From Mycolicibacter senuensis (GTDB taxonomy: Bacteria; Actinomycetota; Actinomycetes; Mycobacteriales; Mycobacteriaceae): a DNA stretch of 35,900 nucleotides. The stretch spans positions 1 through 35,900 of the forward strand of contig NZ_QMEX01000032.1 in the NCBI RefSeq assembly GCF_003284925.1, written 5' to 3'. Position 1 is the first letter of the stretch. Each line of letters starts with the position of its first letter. Positions 1-14,946 of this stretch are shown here, one piece after another. The translations under genes and the position numbers were made by a program. Below the pieces are notes generated by a model that searched no databases, was not told the origin of the DNA, and was given only the letters and a program-made list of their open reading frames with translations.

Positions 1-1
1 G

Positions 2-2548
2 CGCGGCCCGGCCGGCCGGGTGGGCAAACTGCTCGCCGCCACCCGCGAAGAGCTCGCCGACCCGCTGACCCCGATCCTGGCGGTCGGCGCGGCGGCGTCG
101 GCGATCTTCGGCAGCAACATCGACGCCCTGCTGGTCGCCGGTGTGATGACCGCCAACGCCCTGGTCGGTGGGGCGCAACGGCTCCGCGCCGAAGCCGCGG
201 TCGCCGAGCTGTTCGCCGAGCAGGACACGCTGGCCCGCCGAGTGGTGCTGCCGCCGGTCGCAACGACCCAGCGCCGCCTGGATGCGGCCCGCCATGGCCG
301 GCGCACGGTCACACTGACCGCGAAATCACTTCGCCCGGGCGACGTCATCGACCTGGCCGCCCCCGATGTGGTGCCTGCTGATGCGCGGCTGCTGACCGCA
401 GAGGACCTCGAGGTCGACGAGTCGCTGCTCACCGGTGAGTCGCTGCCGGTGGACAAGCAGGTCGACGCGGTCGCCGTCGGCGACCCCGAACGGGCCAGCA
501 TGCTGTTCGAGGGCTCCGCGATCGTCGCCGGCCACGCCCGGGCGATCGTGGTCGCCACCGGTGCGGGCACCGCTGCGCGCCGGGCGCTGTCGGCGGTCGC
601 CGACGTCGACACCGCAGCCGGGGTGCAGGCCCGGCTGCGCGAGCTGACCGCCAAGGTGCTGCCGCTGACGCTGGCGGGCGGCGCCGCGGTGACCGGCTTG
701 GCGCTGCTGCACCGCGCATCGCTGCGCCAGGCGGTCGCCGACGGGGTGGCGATCGCGGTGGCGGCAGGCCCTCGGGAACGGCCGCTGGTGGCGACCCTGG
801 CCCAGCTCGCCGCCGCCCAGCGGCTGTCCAAACACGGGGTGCTGGTGCGCACGCCGCGCGCCGTGGAGGCGCTGGGCCGCATCGACACGGTGTGCTTCGA
901 CAAAACCGGCACCCTGACCGAGAACCGCCTCAAGGTGGTGCGTTCCGTGCCGCCGATGGCCGCCGCCGACGACACCGGCAGCTTGGACACCCGGACGTTG
1001 CGGGCCGCGGCCCGGGCGTGCACGCAGCCACGCGACGGCCAGGGCCACGCCCACGCCACCGACGAGGCCATCCTCACTGCGGCGGCATCACTCGCCGATG
1101 ATGCTGATTCGGCGTGGACGGTGCTGGCCGAGGTGCCGTTCGAGTCCAGCCGCGGCTACGCCGCCACCATCGGGCGAACCGATACCGACGCCCCGATGCT
1201 GCTGCTCAAGGGCGCCCCGGAGGTCATCTTGCCGCGCTGCCGGTTCATCGACCCCGACGGCGACTACGAACGGGCCGAAGCGCTGGTCTCGCACCTGGCC
1301 GAGCAGGGGTTACGCGTGCTCGCGGTGGCTGCGCACCGCTGGGACCTACCGACCGCCGAGGAGTCCACCGACGCCGACGCCGTCGACGCCGCCGCACACG
1401 AGTTGGAGCTGCTCGGCTTCGTCGGGCTGGCCGACACACTGCGACCCTCGGCGCGGCCGCTGATCGAGGCGCTGGTCGAGGTCAACCACAAGGTGGTGCT
1501 GATCACCGGCGACCATCCGGTCACCGCACGGGCGATCGCCCGGCAGCTGGGCCTGCCGCCGGACGCCCCGGAGGTCACCGGGGCCGAGCTGGCGGTGCTC
1601 GACGAGGAGGGGTTCACCAACCTGGCCGCCGGCGCGCAGATCTTCGCCCGGGTCACCCCCGAGCAGAAGGTGCAGATCGTCGCCGCGCTGCAGCGCAGCG
1701 GGCAGGTCACCGCGATGGTCGGCGACGGCGCCAACGACGCCGCGGCGATCCGGATGGCCGACGTGGGGGTCGGCGTCAGCGGCCGCGGCTCCTCGGCGGC
1801 GCGCGGCGCGGCCGACATCGTGCTCACCGAAGACGATCTGGGGGTGCTGCTCGACGCGCTGGTCGAGGGCCGCGGCATGTGGACCGGGGTGCGCGACGCA
1901 GTCGGCGTCTTGGTGGGCGGCAACGTCGGCGAGGTGCTGTTCACGATCATCGGGACCGCGCTGGGATCCGGGCGAGCGCCGGTGGGCACCCGGCAGCTGC
2001 TGCTGGTCAACCTGCTCACCGACATGTTCCCCGCGCTGGCGGTGGCCGTCACCCCGCAGTACCCGCAACCCGACGAAGATGAGGAACCCGACCGGGCCGA
2101 GGAGGAGGCCGAACGCGCCCATCAGCGGGCGATCCTGTCCGCGCCGGCGCCGTCGCTGGACACCTCGCTGATGCGCCACATCATCACCCGCGGCGCGATC
2201 ACCGCCGCCGGCGCGACCGGCGCCTGGGCGATCGGGCGATGGACGCCGGGCACCGAACGACGCACGGCGACAATGGGATTGACCGCGCTGGTGGGCACGC
2301 AGCTGGTGCAGACGCTGTTGACGCGGCGGCACAGTCCGCTGGTGGTGGCGACCGCACTGGGCAGCGCGGTGGTGCTGGTCGGTATCGTGCAGACCCCGGT
2401 CCTCAGCCAGTTCTTCGGATGCACACCGCTGGGGCCGGTGGCCTGGGCCGGCGTGGGCGCCGCCACCGGCGCGGCCACCGTGCTGTCGGTGGTGGCGCCC
2501 ACCGTGGTGGCGAATACGATCGGGGTCGCCGACACCGATCCGCGTTAG
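2..2548 (+). CDS. P-type ATPase, CtpH/CtpI-like, 3' part (5' end outside window)
   Basis: This is an integral-membrane cation-transporting ATPase that forms an aspartyl-phosphate intermediate. The reading frame is open from base 2, so the gene starts upstream. Numbering from the GTG at 20, I see TGES (138-141, actuator), DKTGT with the phosphorylated Asp at 294, and GDGAND (568-573, hinge). Membrane segments lie at about 14-46, 215-260 and 640-835. The long protein and the C-terminal GCTPLGP element resemble the very large (about 1500-1630 residue) mycobacterial CtpH and CtpI proteins, of which this would be the C-terminal half. One oddity is the M4 helix: the usual PEGLP is replaced by P-R-E-R-P (251-255, bases 770-784) with no frameshift, so the ion-binding site is unusual or lost. 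The substrate cannot be stated. Its strand, composition and long core-type sequence suggest it is the chromosomal neighbour of the island, not part of it. Confidence 0.88.
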   Translation, partial: RGPAGRVGKLLAATREELADPLTPILAVGAAASAIFGSNIDALLVAGVMTANALVGGAQRLRAEAAVAELFAEQDTLARRVVLPPVATTQRRLDAARHGRRTVTLTAKSLRPGDVIDLAAPDVVPADARLLTAEDLEVDESLLTGESLPVDKQVDAVAVGDPERASMLFEGSAIVAGHARAIVVATGAGTAARRALSAVADVDTAAGVQARLRELTAKVLPLTLAGGAAVTGLALLHRASLRQAVADGVAIAVAAGPRERPLVATLAQLAAAQRLSKHGVLVRTPRAVEALGRIDTVCFDKTGTLTENRLKVVRSVPPMAAADDTGSLDTRTLRAAARACTQPRDGQGHAHATDEAILTAAASLADDADSAWTVLAEVPFESSRGYAATIGRTDTDAPMLLLKGAPEVILPRCRFIDPDGDYERAEALVSHLAEQGLRVLAVAAHRWDLPTAEESTDADAVDAAAHELELLGFVGLADTLRPSARPLIEALVEVNHKVVLITGDHPVTARAIARQLGLPPDAPEVTGAELAVLDEEGFTNLAAGAQIFARVTPEQKVQIVAALQRSGQVTAMVGDGANDAAAIRMADVGVGVSGRGSSAARGAADIVLTEDDLGVLLDALVEGRGMWTGVRDAVGVLVGGNVGEVLFTIIGTALGSGRAPVGTRQLLLVNLLTDMFPALAVAVTPQYPQPDEDEEPDRAEEEAERAHQRAILSAPAPSLDTSLMRHIITRGAITAAGATGAWAIGRWTPGTERRTATMGLTALVGTQLVQTLLTRRHSPLVVATALGSAVVLVGIVQTPVLSQFFGCTPLGPVAWAGVGAATGAATVLSVVAPTVVANTIGVADTDPR

Positions 2549-2733
2549 CGCGGGTCATCCCGGCCGCCGGGCGGTTGAATGTGCCGGGCGCGCGGCGTTA
2601 TCGACGATCTTCCGTCGGCAGCGATGCGGCCCGACTCCGGGAATACGGTCCTGAGAACCGCTCACCGGTATCTGTCTTAAAGCCACTTAGCCACAATAAT
2701 TGAACTAGCGTTCCACTTGTCGGACGCGGCCAG

Positions 2734-2739
2734 TATGGT
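2734..2739 (+). promoter_or_regulatory. candidate -10 element for the defence operon
   Basis: The 230-base gap between the ATPase stop (2548) and the helicase start (2779) holds a relatively AT-rich stretch (about 2675-2710) and then TATGGT. This fits the TANNNT pattern of mycobacterial -10 boxes and would leave a leader of roughly 33 bases. I found no -35 at the right spacing; TTGTCG at 2717-2722 is too close. Nothing else recognisable lies in this gap. The call is weak. Confidence 0.25.
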
Positions 2740-2778
2740 CGGCTCAATCGTGGGTCCGGTGTTTTCGCGGGAGGTCTG

Positions 2779-5700
2779 GTGGACGCGTTCGGCGTTCTGG
2801 GCGAAGTTCTGGATGACTACCAAAACTTCGTCACGGGCTTTCTGGAGATCAAGGACGCCCAGATCCGGACGAAGGTCGAATCAGAGATCGCCGACGGGCT
2901 GCTCTGGCCGGAACCATGGCTGGCACTGAACCCAGCGTTCGAATCGGGTGGCACCGTGGGTGATCTGATCGATCGCCAAGTCCTGCACCCCGACGCCGGG
3001 GCCATCTTCCGAACTCCCACCGGCCAACCCATCACCTTCCACCGCCACCAGGCCGACGCCTTCGAGATCGCCAACCGGGGCGAGTCCTACGTGCTGACCA
3101 CCGGCACCGGGTCGGGCAAGTCGATGTCCTACATCGTGCCGATCGTCGACCGGGTGCTGCGGGAGGGCTCGGGCAAGGGCGTGCGCGCCATCATCGTCTA
3201 CCCGATGAACGCACTGGCCAATAGCCAGTTCAACGAGTTGGAGAAGTTCCTCGGCGACACCAACCCCAGGGTGACCTTCGCTCGCTATACCGGGCAGGAA
3301 GGCAAAGACGAGCGTGAAGCGACGCTGAAATCCCCGCCGGACATCCTGCTGACCAACTACGTCATGCTCGAGCTGATGCTCACCCGGCCGCGGGAGCGCC
3401 AGGCGTTGATCGCCAGCGCCGAGAATCTGTCGTTCCTGGTGCTCGACGAGTTGCACACCTACCGGGGCCGGCAAGGCGCCGATGTGGCGATGTTGGTGCG
3501 CCGGCTGCGCGGGGCGATCACCCGCTCGAGCATCCAATGCATCGGCACCAGTGCCACACTTGCCGGCCCGGGCACTAAAGCCGAACAGCGGCAAGAGGTC
3601 GCGGAGCTGGCGACCCGGATCTTCGGCGTGCAGATCCCCGCCGTCAATATCATCGGCGAGACCCTGCGCCGCGCGACAACCGGGGAAACGGAACCGACTG
3701 CCCTGCGCAGCAGGCTCAGCCAACCCACACCGTCAGCCTGGGAACAGCTGCGGGCCGACCCACTGGCGGTCTGGACCGAGCAGCACTTCGGCCTGCGACA
3801 CGACGATGAAGGCAACCTCGCCCGCCGCCATCCGTCCAAACTCACCGACGCCGCCAAGCAGCTGAGTAACGACACCGGAGTCGAGCAGCAGATCTGCCAC
3901 ACGAAGCTGCAGGAGCTGCTGCTCGCCGGATCCCGGGCCCGCGACAGCCAGGGACGCACCCTGTTCGCGTTCAAACTGCACCAGTTCATCGGCAAGGGCG
4001 ACACCGTCTACACCACGCTGGAGCCACCCGCCACCCGGCATCTGACTACGCAGTATCAGCGCAGCGCACCGGGGCGCCCGCTGGGGCAGCCGCTGTTCCC
4101 GCTGGCGTTCTGCCGCGAATGCGGCCAAGAGTTCCTGGTTGTCAATCTGGAGAGCGGGCGGGAGAGCTTCAGCCCGCGCACCCTTCGATCTGATCTGGCC
4201 GAGGAGCCCGACGCCGAGGGACTGCTGTTCATCACCGAGACTCCGCGGCCCGATTCGCGCGACCTCGCGCTGCTTGACCTGGTGCCCGACGACTGGGTCG
4301 TGGACACCGGATCGGGCCGGGCCCTCGACAAGGCCCGGGAATCAAAGCTTCCCGCCTCGCTGCGGGTCGATGAATACGGCACGATCACCGACGACGGCAT
4401 GCCGGTCGCGTTCTTCGACCGGCTGCACTTCTGCCCGTCGTGCAAGACCAGCTACGAAAGCGTCCGCCAGTCGGAGTTCTCCCGGGTCGCCAGCCTGGGC
4501 ACCGAGGGACGCGCCAGCGCGGTCACGGTGTTGTCGCAGTCGGTGGTTCGCGCCCTGCGCCAGGAAAGCGACCTCGATGACGTCGCCCGTAAGTTCCTGG
4601 CATTCAGCGACAATCGACAGGACGCCAGCCTGCAGGCCGGCCATTTCAATGACTTCGTGCTGGTTGGACTCATCCGGTCGGCGTTGTACCGCGCCGCCCG
4701 TGATCACGGGGGTCCGCTCACCGACGAGGATCTCGGCCCGAAGGTGGTCACCGCGCTCGGCGGCACCGGTCTGAAGTTTTTCGCCCGCGACGAGGACACT
4801 GCCGACGAACCGGTCCCGCGTAAGAAGATCGCCCGAGCCCTGCGCGATGTGGTCAGCTACCGGCTGTGGGCCGACCTTAAACGCGGTTGGCGCATCACCA
4901 TGCCCAACCTGGAGCAGACCGGTCAACTCCGGCTGGCCTACGACGGCCTGGACGCACTGGCCGCCGACGAATCCAAGTGGTCGAGCCGCGGTGAGCCGCT
5001 GGCAAGTTCCGACCCCGCGGTGCGCCGCGATCTGATGCATGTGCTGCTCGACGAGCTGCGGCGAAACCTGTGCATCGAAACCGAGTTCCTCACCGAGGAC
5101 AAGTTCGACGGCATGCGCCGTACCAGCCGGGAGTGGCTGAAGGATCCGTGGGCGATCTCCGAGGAGACCGGCACCTACAGCGGCACCGCCTACCCGGGCG
5201 GCCGGCCGAAGACGGCGGGAACGGGGGCCGACCTCTACCTGTCCGGGCTGGGTGCCTACGGACGCTGGCTGCGACGCCCCAACCGCTTCCCCGGGCACCC
5301 GCATCCGATCAAGACCGACGACGCCCAGTTGATCATCGAAGCGCTGATGGAGACCCTGGCCACGGCCGGAATCCTGGCGCGCGTCAAAGTCCCGAAACGC
5401 CCGACCGGATATCGGGTCCGCGCCGATCTCATCGAATGGCATCCAGGTACCGGCGAGCGCCGCGCACCGGATCCGCTGCGCGGCAACCAGGCTCAAGGCC
5501 GGGTCAATCCGTACTTCCGCGACCTGTACGCCGAAACCGCGCAGGCGCTGGTCGGGTTGGAAGCCCGCGAGCATACCGCCCAGGTGGAACCGGCCAAGCG
5601 GCAGAAGCGCGAGGACGAGTTCAGCGCCGCCCGGCTTCCCGTGCTGTACTGCTCGCCCACCATGGAACTCGGTGTCGACATCAACAGCCTCAATGTGGTC

Positions 5701-7887
5701 GGCATGCGCAACGTCCCGCCCACCCCGGCCAACTACGCCCAGCGCTCGGGTCGCGCCGGACGGTCGGGGCAACCGGCGATCGCGCTGACCTACTGTGCCA
5801 CCGGAAACGCCCACGACGCCTACTACTTCCGGCGCAGCCAGGACATGGTCGCCGGGGCCGTCGCACCGCCTCGGCTGGAGTTGGGCAACCAAGATCTGGT
5901 GCGCGCCCACGCGCACGCCATCTGGCTGGTGAAATGCGGGCTGGACCTCAAGGTCAGCATGGTCGACCTACTCGACATCGACCAGCCCGGCCAGCCGCTG
6001 CGCCCCGAAGTGCTGGCGACCATCGAGTCCGCCGCCAGCCGCACCGCAGCCATCGCGGCGATCACGCAGGTGCTGTCCGCCACTACCGAGGTCACGACCG
6101 CGCAGTGGTGGTCGCCCAGCTGGGTCACCGAGACCGTCGAGCGTGCCCCCGCACGGTTCAACAGCGCCGCGGACCGCTGGCGCGGCTTGTACCGCGACGC
6201 GCAGACCGAACTGGACAACGCCAACACCACCCTGAAGACCATCGGCGCCTCGGAGGCCTCGAAACAGCGTGCGCGCGGCCGGATTTCGGAGGCTCGCGCC
6301 GCGCTCGACCTGCTCAAAGGCCAGGTCGACGACATCATGCAGGGCGACTTCTACACCTACCGGTATTTCGCCTCTGAAGGGTTCCTGCCCGGCTATTCGT
6401 TCCCGCGACTGCCGCTGTCGGCGTTTATCCCCGCCGAGCGGCGCACCCGCAACGGTGAGGGCGACTTCATCCAGCGTCCGCGGTTCATCGCGATCAGCGA
6501 ATTCGGGCCCGGCGCGTTCATCTACCACGAGGGCGCCCGCTACCAGGTGACCCGGGTCAGCCTGCCCGCCCGCGAGGACGGCACCGGGGTCTCCATCACC
6601 GAGATCAAACGCTGCGGAGCCTGCGGCTATCTGCACGACTCGACCACGGTGGACCTATGCCAGCACTGCGGCAGTGCGTCGCTGGACACCATGTCCAACA
6701 TGATGCGGCTGCTGTCGGTCAAGACCCGCCGCCGAGACCGGATCAGCGCCGACGAGGAAGAGCGCCAGCGTGCCGGGCATGAGATCGTCACCAGCATCCG
6801 GTTCGTGCCGCACGGCGAGCGTGCCGGGCAGCTCACCAGCACGATCAGCGCAGACGGCAGCCAACTGGGCACGATGACCTATGGTGACACCGCCCTGATC
6901 CGGCGGATGAACGTCGGGCTGCGTCGCCGCAAGGACAAGGACGTTCGGGGCCACGTCCTGGACACCGTGGACGGCCGCTGGTGCAGCGAGGCGGACCTGG
7001 CCCGCAACGTCCACGGGGAAGCGCCGCGCTACCAGCGGGTGATCCCGCACGTCGAGGACCACCGCAACGCCCTGCTGCTGCACCTGGATCCGTCGATCCC
7101 GACCGAGCAGCGCATGGCCGCCGCCTACGCCCTCAAACGCGGCATCGAGACCGTGTACCAACTGGAGGACAGCGAGCTGGCGGCTGAGGCCTTGCCAAGC
7201 AACACCGGCGATGACGCCTGGTCACGGCTGTTGTTCTTCGAGGCCGCCGAAGGTGGTGCCGGGGTCCTGCGCCGGCTGGCCACCGAGGACGGCCAGTTGC
7301 GCCAGGTGGCCCGAAAAGCATTGGAGATCCTGCACTTCGACCCCGACACCGGCGAAGACCGCAAACGCGCACCGCACGCCACCGAGGATTGTGCGCAGGC
7401 CTGCTACGACTGCCTGCTGTCGTATGCCAACCAGTGGGATCACCAGCACCTGGACCGGCACTGTGTCACCGAACTGCTGCGGCAGCTCGCCACGGCGACC
7501 ATCGCCGTCGGAGCCGGCGGCGAGGAACGCTCCGAGCACTTGGCAAAGCTCACGCAAGCCTGCGACAGCGAACTGGAGCGCAGGTTCCTCACCCTGCTCG
7601 ACGAGCACGGCTATCGGCTGCCCGACGATGCCCAGCAGATCGTCGACGGCTACTACGTGCGGCCCGATTTCGCCTACCACAACGCCGGAATGGATGTGGC
7701 GGTCTTCATCGACGGGCCCGTTCATGATTCCGCATACCAACACCAGAAGGACGAGCAGGCGCGGATGAAGCTCGAAGACGAAGCGGGTTGGCTGGTATTG
7801 CGATTCGGCTATCAGGACGCCGATGCGGGCTGGCTCAAGACCTTCGCCGAGAAGACCGACATCTTCGGTTCCCCGAAAGCGATCTGA
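2779..7887 (+). CDS. Giant DEAD/DEAH-like helicase with DUF1998-type region and C-terminal Vsr-like nuclease domain (DISARM DrmA/DrmB-like)
   Basis: 1702-residue superfamily 2 helicase, first gene of the defence operon. The GTG start is preceded by GGAGG at 2770-2774. Seen in order: motif I GTGSGKS (109-115, Lys114), motif II DELH (223-226), the C-terminal RecA lobe ending in [10 protein letters not shown] (988-997), a zinc-ribbon CxxC-x11-CxxC (Cys1279, 1282, 1294, 1297), then a DUF1998/MZB-type cysteine cluster (Cys1538, 1542, 1545, 1562). The last 100 residues look like a Vsr/DUF559-type PD-(D/E)XK fold: SELE (1597-1600), PDF (Asp1630), FIDG (Asp1645), His1649. Known relatives with helicase plus DUF1998 include DISARM DrmA/DrmB, Druantia DruE and MrfA. 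Its position before a DrmD-like helicase and a PglX-like methylase favours a fused DrmA/B role. The stop overlaps the next ATG by one base, indicating translational coupling. The helicase call is firm; the nuclease call rests on motif reading alone. Confidence 0.9.
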   Translation: MDAFGVLGEVLDDYQNFVTGFLEIKDAQIRTKVESEIADGLLWPEPWLALNPAFESGGTVGDLIDRQVLHPDAGAIFRTPTGQPITFHRHQADAFEIANRGESYVLTTGTGSGKSMSYIVPIVDRVLREGSGKGVRAIIVYPMNALANSQFNELEKFLGDTNPRVTFARYTGQEGKDEREATLKSPPDILLTNYVMLELMLTRPRERQALIASAENLSFLVLDELHTYRGRQGADVAMLVRRLRGAITRSSIQCIGTSATLAGPGTKAEQRQEVAELATRIFGVQIPAVNIIGETLRRATTGETEPTALRSRLSQPTPSAWEQLRADPLAVWTEQHFGLRHDDEGNLARRHPSKLTDAAKQLSNDTGVEQQICHTKLQELLLAGSRARDSQGRTLFAFKLHQFIGKGDTVYTTLEPPATRHLTTQYQRSAPGRPLGQPLFPLAFCRECGQEFLVVNLESGRESFSPRTLRSDLAEEPDAEGLLFITETPRPDSRDLALLDLVPDDWVVDTGSGRALDKARESKLPASLRVDEYGTITDDGMPVAFFDRLHFCPSCKTSYESVRQSEFSRVASLGTEGRASAVTVLSQSVVRALRQESDLDDVARKFLAFSDNRQDASLQAGHFNDFVLVGLIRSALYRAARDHGGPLTDEDLGPKVVTALGGTGLKFFARDEDTADEPVPRKKIARALRDVVSYRLWADLKRGWRITMPNLEQTGQLRLAYDGLDALAADESKWSSRGEPLASSDPAVRRDLMHVLLDELRRNLCIETEFLTEDKFDGMRRTSREWLKDPWAISEETGTYSGTAYPGGRPKTAGTGADLYLSGLGAYGRWLRRPNRFPGHPHPIKTDDAQLIIEALMETLATAGILARVKVPKRPTGYRVRADLIEWHPGTGERRAPDPLRGNQAQGRVNPYFRDLYAETAQALVGLEAREHTAQVEPAKRQKREDEFSAARLPVLYCSPTMELGVDINSLNVVGMRNVPPTPANYAQRSGRAGRSGQPAIALTYCATGNAHDAYYFRRSQDMVAGAVAPPRLELGNQDLVRAHAHAIWLVKCGLDLKVSMVDLLDIDQPGQPLRPEVLATIESAASRTAAIAAITQVLSATTEVTTAQWWSPSWVTETVERAPARFNSAADRWRGLYRDAQTELDNANTTLKTIGASEASKQRARGRISEARAALDLLKGQVDDIMQGDFYTYRYFASEGFLPGYSFPRLPLSAFIPAERRTRNGEGDFIQRPRFIAISEFGPGAFIYHEGARYQVTRVSLPAREDGTGVSITEIKRCGACGYLHDSTTVDLCQHCGSASLDTMSNMMRLLSVKTRRRDRISADEEERQRAGHEIVTSIRFVPHGERAGQLTSTISADGSQLGTMTYGDTALIRRMNVGLRRRKDKDVRGHVLDTVDGRWCSEADLARNVHGEAPRYQRVIPHVEDHRNALLLHLDPSIPTEQRMAAAYALKRGIETVYQLEDSELAAEALPSNTGDDAWSRLLFFEAAEGGAGVLRRLATEDGQLRQVARKALEILHFDPDTGEDRKRAPHATEDCAQACYDCLLSYANQWDHQHLDRHCVTELLRQLATATIAVGAGGEERSEHLAKLTQACDSELERRFLTLLDEHGYRLPDDAQQIVDGYYVRPDFAYHNAGMDVAVFIDGPVHDSAYQHQKDEQARMKLEDEAGWLVLRFGYQDADAGWLKTFAEKTDIFGSPKAI

Positions 7888-10769
7888 TGACGACCCTGGA
7901 CTTCCCTGCCGGCGCGTTGGTCACGGCGCGCGGCCGTGACTGGCTGGTGCTGCCGGGCTCCCCCGATGGGGCACTGCTGGTCCGTCCCCTCGGCGGTCAC
8001 GAGGACGAGACCACCGTGCTGTTGCCCGGGATCGACGACTTCGCAGCGGCAACCTTCGATCCACCCGCCATCGAGGACCGAGGTGACGCCACCCGGGCCC
8101 GGCTGCTGCGAGACGCGCTGCGCCTGTCGTTTCAGGCCGGCGGCGGCCCGTTCCGCTCGTTCGCCCGGCTCGCGGTCACCCCCCGCAACTATCAGTTGGT
8201 GCCGCTGCTGATGGCGGCCCGCCAGGACACGGTGCGGCTGTTGATCGCCGACGCGGTCGGTATCGGCAAGACGGTGGAGGCCGGGCTGATCGCCGCGGAG
8301 CTGCTGGCCACCGGTGACGCGCAGCGGATGGTGGTGCTCTGCTCGCCGCAACTGGCGCCGCAGTGGCAGAGCGAGCTGCGACACAAGTTCGGCATCGACG
8401 CCCAGCTCTTGTTGCCGTCGACGGTCAACCGGCTATCCCGCAGCGTCCCATTCGGCTCGAATCTCTACCAGCACTATCCGCACCTGGTGATCTCCACCGA
8501 CTTCATCAAACAGAAGACCCGCCGCGACGAATTCGCGCTGCACTGCCCAGAACTGGTGATCGTGGATGAGGCCCACACCTGCGTGGCGTCCGCCGGTGCG
8601 GGCCAGGGCACCCAGGCGCATCTGCGCTACACCCTGCTGCGCAAACTCGCCGACGCCCGGGACCGCCATTTGCTGCTGCTGACCGCGACCCCACACAGCG
8701 GCGATGACACCGCCTGGCAATCATTGATCGGGCTGCTCGACAACCGCCTGGGTGAGCTGCCGGCGGACCTGTCCGGCAAGGACCGTGAGGACGACCGGAA
8801 GCTGCTGGCCGAGTTCATGATCCAGCGTCGGCGCGCCGATATCCGCGAATACCTGGACGAGGACACCCCGTTCCCGCAGCGAGAGACCGGCGAGACCGCC
8901 TACAAGCTGACCGCCGGCTACCGCGCCCTGTTCGACGACGTGATGGACTACGTCCGCGAACAGGTCACCGACCCGAAGCTGTCCGCAGTGCGCCAGCGGG
9001 TCCGCTGGTGGTCGGCGATCGCACTGTTGCGTTGCCTGGCCTCCAGCCCGGCCGCCGCTCAGCAGACCTTGCTGAACCGGTCCGCGGTGGCCGCGACCGC
9101 AGACGAAACCGACGACGCGAGTGTCATCGACGCCTACGCCGAACCCCGCGTGTTGGACTCCGATCTCGATGACACGACCGAGGCCGAAGACGTCACGGTC
9201 GGCGCCGACACCAGTGCCACCGACGACAGCCCCGACGCCCGCGCCCGAAAGCGGCTGCGGGAGTTGGCTGCCGCAGCGGATGCCCTCAAGGGACCGCGCA
9301 GCGACGCCAAACTCAAACGGGTCATCCCGCTGATCAAAGACCTGCTCGCCGACGGGTTTCACCCGATCGTGTTCTGCCGCTTCATCCCGACCGCCGAGTA
9401 TCTCGGTGAGCAACTGGGTGCCGCCCTGGCCAGGGTGCCCGGGCTCAGGATCGAGGTGGTGAGCGGCACGCTGCCGCCGGAGGAGCGCGAGGACCGGGTC
9501 ACGGCGCTGACGGCCCATGATGGCCCGCGGCTGCTGATCGCCACCGACTGCCTATCCGAAGGCGTCAACCTGCAAGACGGGTTCACCGCCGTGGTGCACT
9601 ACGACCTGGCCTGGAACCCGACCCGCCACGAACAGCGGGAGGGCCGCGTCGACCGGTTCGGTCAGCAGGCGCCGGTGGTGCGCACCGTCACCTACTACGG
9701 CGAGGACAACGGCATCGACGGCATCGTGCTGCAGGTGTTGATCCGCCGCCACGAGCACATCAAGCGCAGCATCGGGGTGTCGGTGCCGATCCCGGTCGAC
9801 TCGGCCACCGTGATGAAGGCGATCTGGGAGTCGTTGTTGCTGCGCGGCAAGGACGCCGAACAGCTCACCTTGGACTTCGCTGCGGCCACCTCGGCATCGC
9901 TGGCCGAGCAGGTCGAGGTCGCCTGGAGCGATGCCGCCGAGCGGGAGAAGGCATCCCGGTCACGGTTCCGCCAGGCCGGTCTCAAACCCGACACCGTCGA
10001 GCAGGCGCTGGTCGAGGTCCGCCGCGCACTCGGCGGTCCGGCCGACGTGGAGTCGTTCACCCGCAGCGCGCTGTCCCTGCTGGGGGCGCCGGTCAGCGTT
10101 ACCGCCGACGGGTTCACCGCTCAGATCGCCACGCTGCCCGCCGCGGTGCGAGACCAATTGCCGCCCACCAAGAATGCGAAGCTGACTTTCCACCGGTCTC
10201 TGCCGGTGCCGCCGGGCCACCACGTGTTGACCCGCACCGACTCCTGCGTGGAGGCGCTGTCGCGTTATGTGCTCGACGCCGCCTTGGATGCCCGCCTTGA
10301 TGCGTCGGCCCGCCCGGCTCGACGCGCCGGGGTGATGCGCACCGGCGGCGTCGCCAAAGTGACCACCCTGCTGATGGTGCGCCACCGCTTGGAGATCACC
10401 CTGCCCGGCGCGGCGACCACCATCACCCAGGTCGCCGAGGAAGCGCGGTTCGTGGCGTTCACCGCCAGCGGGGAGACGCTGACCTGGCTGCCGCAACCCG
10501 AGGTCGACGCCCTGCTGACGCTGAGCCCGTCCGGCAACGTCGACGACACCCTGGCCCGCCACCAGTTGGGACGTGCCCTGGACCGGCTGCCCGCCCTGGC
10601 TGAGCATCTCGCCACGACCGGCACCGACGCCGCGGCAGCACTGGTGTCCGAGCATCAAGCGGTGCGGGCCGCCGCCAAGGCCGGCGGTAAAGCCTCCCGG
10701 GTGAAGTTCCTGCCCCCCGCCGACGTTCTCGGCGTGTATGTCTTTCTGCCCGGCGGGAGTTCGAAATGA
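7887..10769 (+). CDS. drmD: SNF2-family helicase, DISARM DrmD-like
   Basis: 960-residue SNF2/SWI2 ATPase, a DNA translocase expected to act with the neighbouring helicase and methylase. I chose the ATG at 7887 because it overlaps the previous TGA by one base (TGATGA). The in-frame GTG 99 bases upstream lies inside the helicase coding sequence. The motif I loop is GIGKT (Lys128) and motif II is DEAH (227-230). The second lobe has the SNF2 signature around SEGVNLQ and the arginine-rich motif VI REGRVDRFGQ (about 580-592). An acidic insert (about 410-455) separates the two lobes. Residues 1-110 contain a beta-rich start and a conserved-looking PFRSFARLAV stretch that I associate with DrmD-type proteins. 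Class 1 DISARM pairs DrmD with the methylase DrmMI, as here. The family assignment is from recognition, not from a search; other phage-resistance SNF2 proteins are close alternatives. Confidence 0.85.
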   Translation: MTTLDFPAGALVTARGRDWLVLPGSPDGALLVRPLGGHEDETTVLLPGIDDFAAATFDPPAIEDRGDATRARLLRDALRLSFQAGGGPFRSFARLAVTPRNYQLVPLLMAARQDTVRLLIADAVGIGKTVEAGLIAAELLATGDAQRMVVLCSPQLAPQWQSELRHKFGIDAQLLLPSTVNRLSRSVPFGSNLYQHYPHLVISTDFIKQKTRRDEFALHCPELVIVDEAHTCVASAGAGQGTQAHLRYTLLRKLADARDRHLLLLTATPHSGDDTAWQSLIGLLDNRLGELPADLSGKDREDDRKLLAEFMIQRRRADIREYLDEDTPFPQRETGETAYKLTAGYRALFDDVMDYVREQVTDPKLSAVRQRVRWWSAIALLRCLASSPAAAQQTLLNRSAVAATADETDDASVIDAYAEPRVLDSDLDDTTEAEDVTVGADTSATDDSPDARARKRLRELAAAADALKGPRSDAKLKRVIPLIKDLLADGFHPIVFCRFIPTAEYLGEQLGAALARVPGLRIEVVSGTLPPEEREDRVTALTAHDGPRLLIATDCLSEGVNLQDGFTAVVHYDLAWNPTRHEQREGRVDRFGQQAPVVRTVTYYGEDNGIDGIVLQVLIRRHEHIKRSIGVSVPIPVDSATVMKAIWESLLLRGKDAEQLTLDFAAATSASLAEQVEVAWSDAAEREKASRSRFRQAGLKPDTVEQALVEVRRALGGPADVESFTRSALSLLGAPVSVTADGFTAQIATLPAAVRDQLPPTKNAKLTFHRSLPVPPGHHVLTRTDSCVEALSRYVLDAALDARLDASARPARRAGVMRTGGVAKVTTLLMVRHRLEITLPGAATTITQVAEEARFVAFTASGETLTWLPQPEVDALLTLSPSGNVDDTLARHQLGRALDRLPALAEHLATTGTDAAAALVSEHQAVRAAAKAGGKASRVKFLPPADVLGVYVFLPGGSSK

Positions 10770-10815
10770 GTCCGCCGGCGACGATGCAGAGCGCAGCGAT
10801 GAGGAGGAGCGGCGC

Positions 10816-10819
<4 letters not shown>
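10766..10819 (+). other. possible 17-codon coupling mini-ORF between drmD-like gene and methylase
   Basis: An ATG at 10766 overlaps the drmD-like stop (ATGA), runs 17 codons, and ends in TGA at 10817-10819, which overlaps the methylase ATG at 10816 (ATGA again). The in-frame purine-rich GAGGAGGAG at 10801-10809 would serve the methylase start. This stop/start chain would let ribosomes pass from one large gene to the next without a gap. The peptide itself has no recognisable features and may have no function. Chance is a real alternative in GC-rich DNA. Confidence 0.25.

Positions 10820-14942
<4,123 letters not shown>

Positions 14943-14946
<4 letters not shown>

Noticed and set aside
4342..5916. 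Long minus-strand open frame (about 520 codons) opposite the big helicase
   Set aside because: It is a shadow of GC-rich coding DNA: it overlaps an unmistakable helicase, has low-complexity Gly/Arg/Gln composition and no recognisable motifs.
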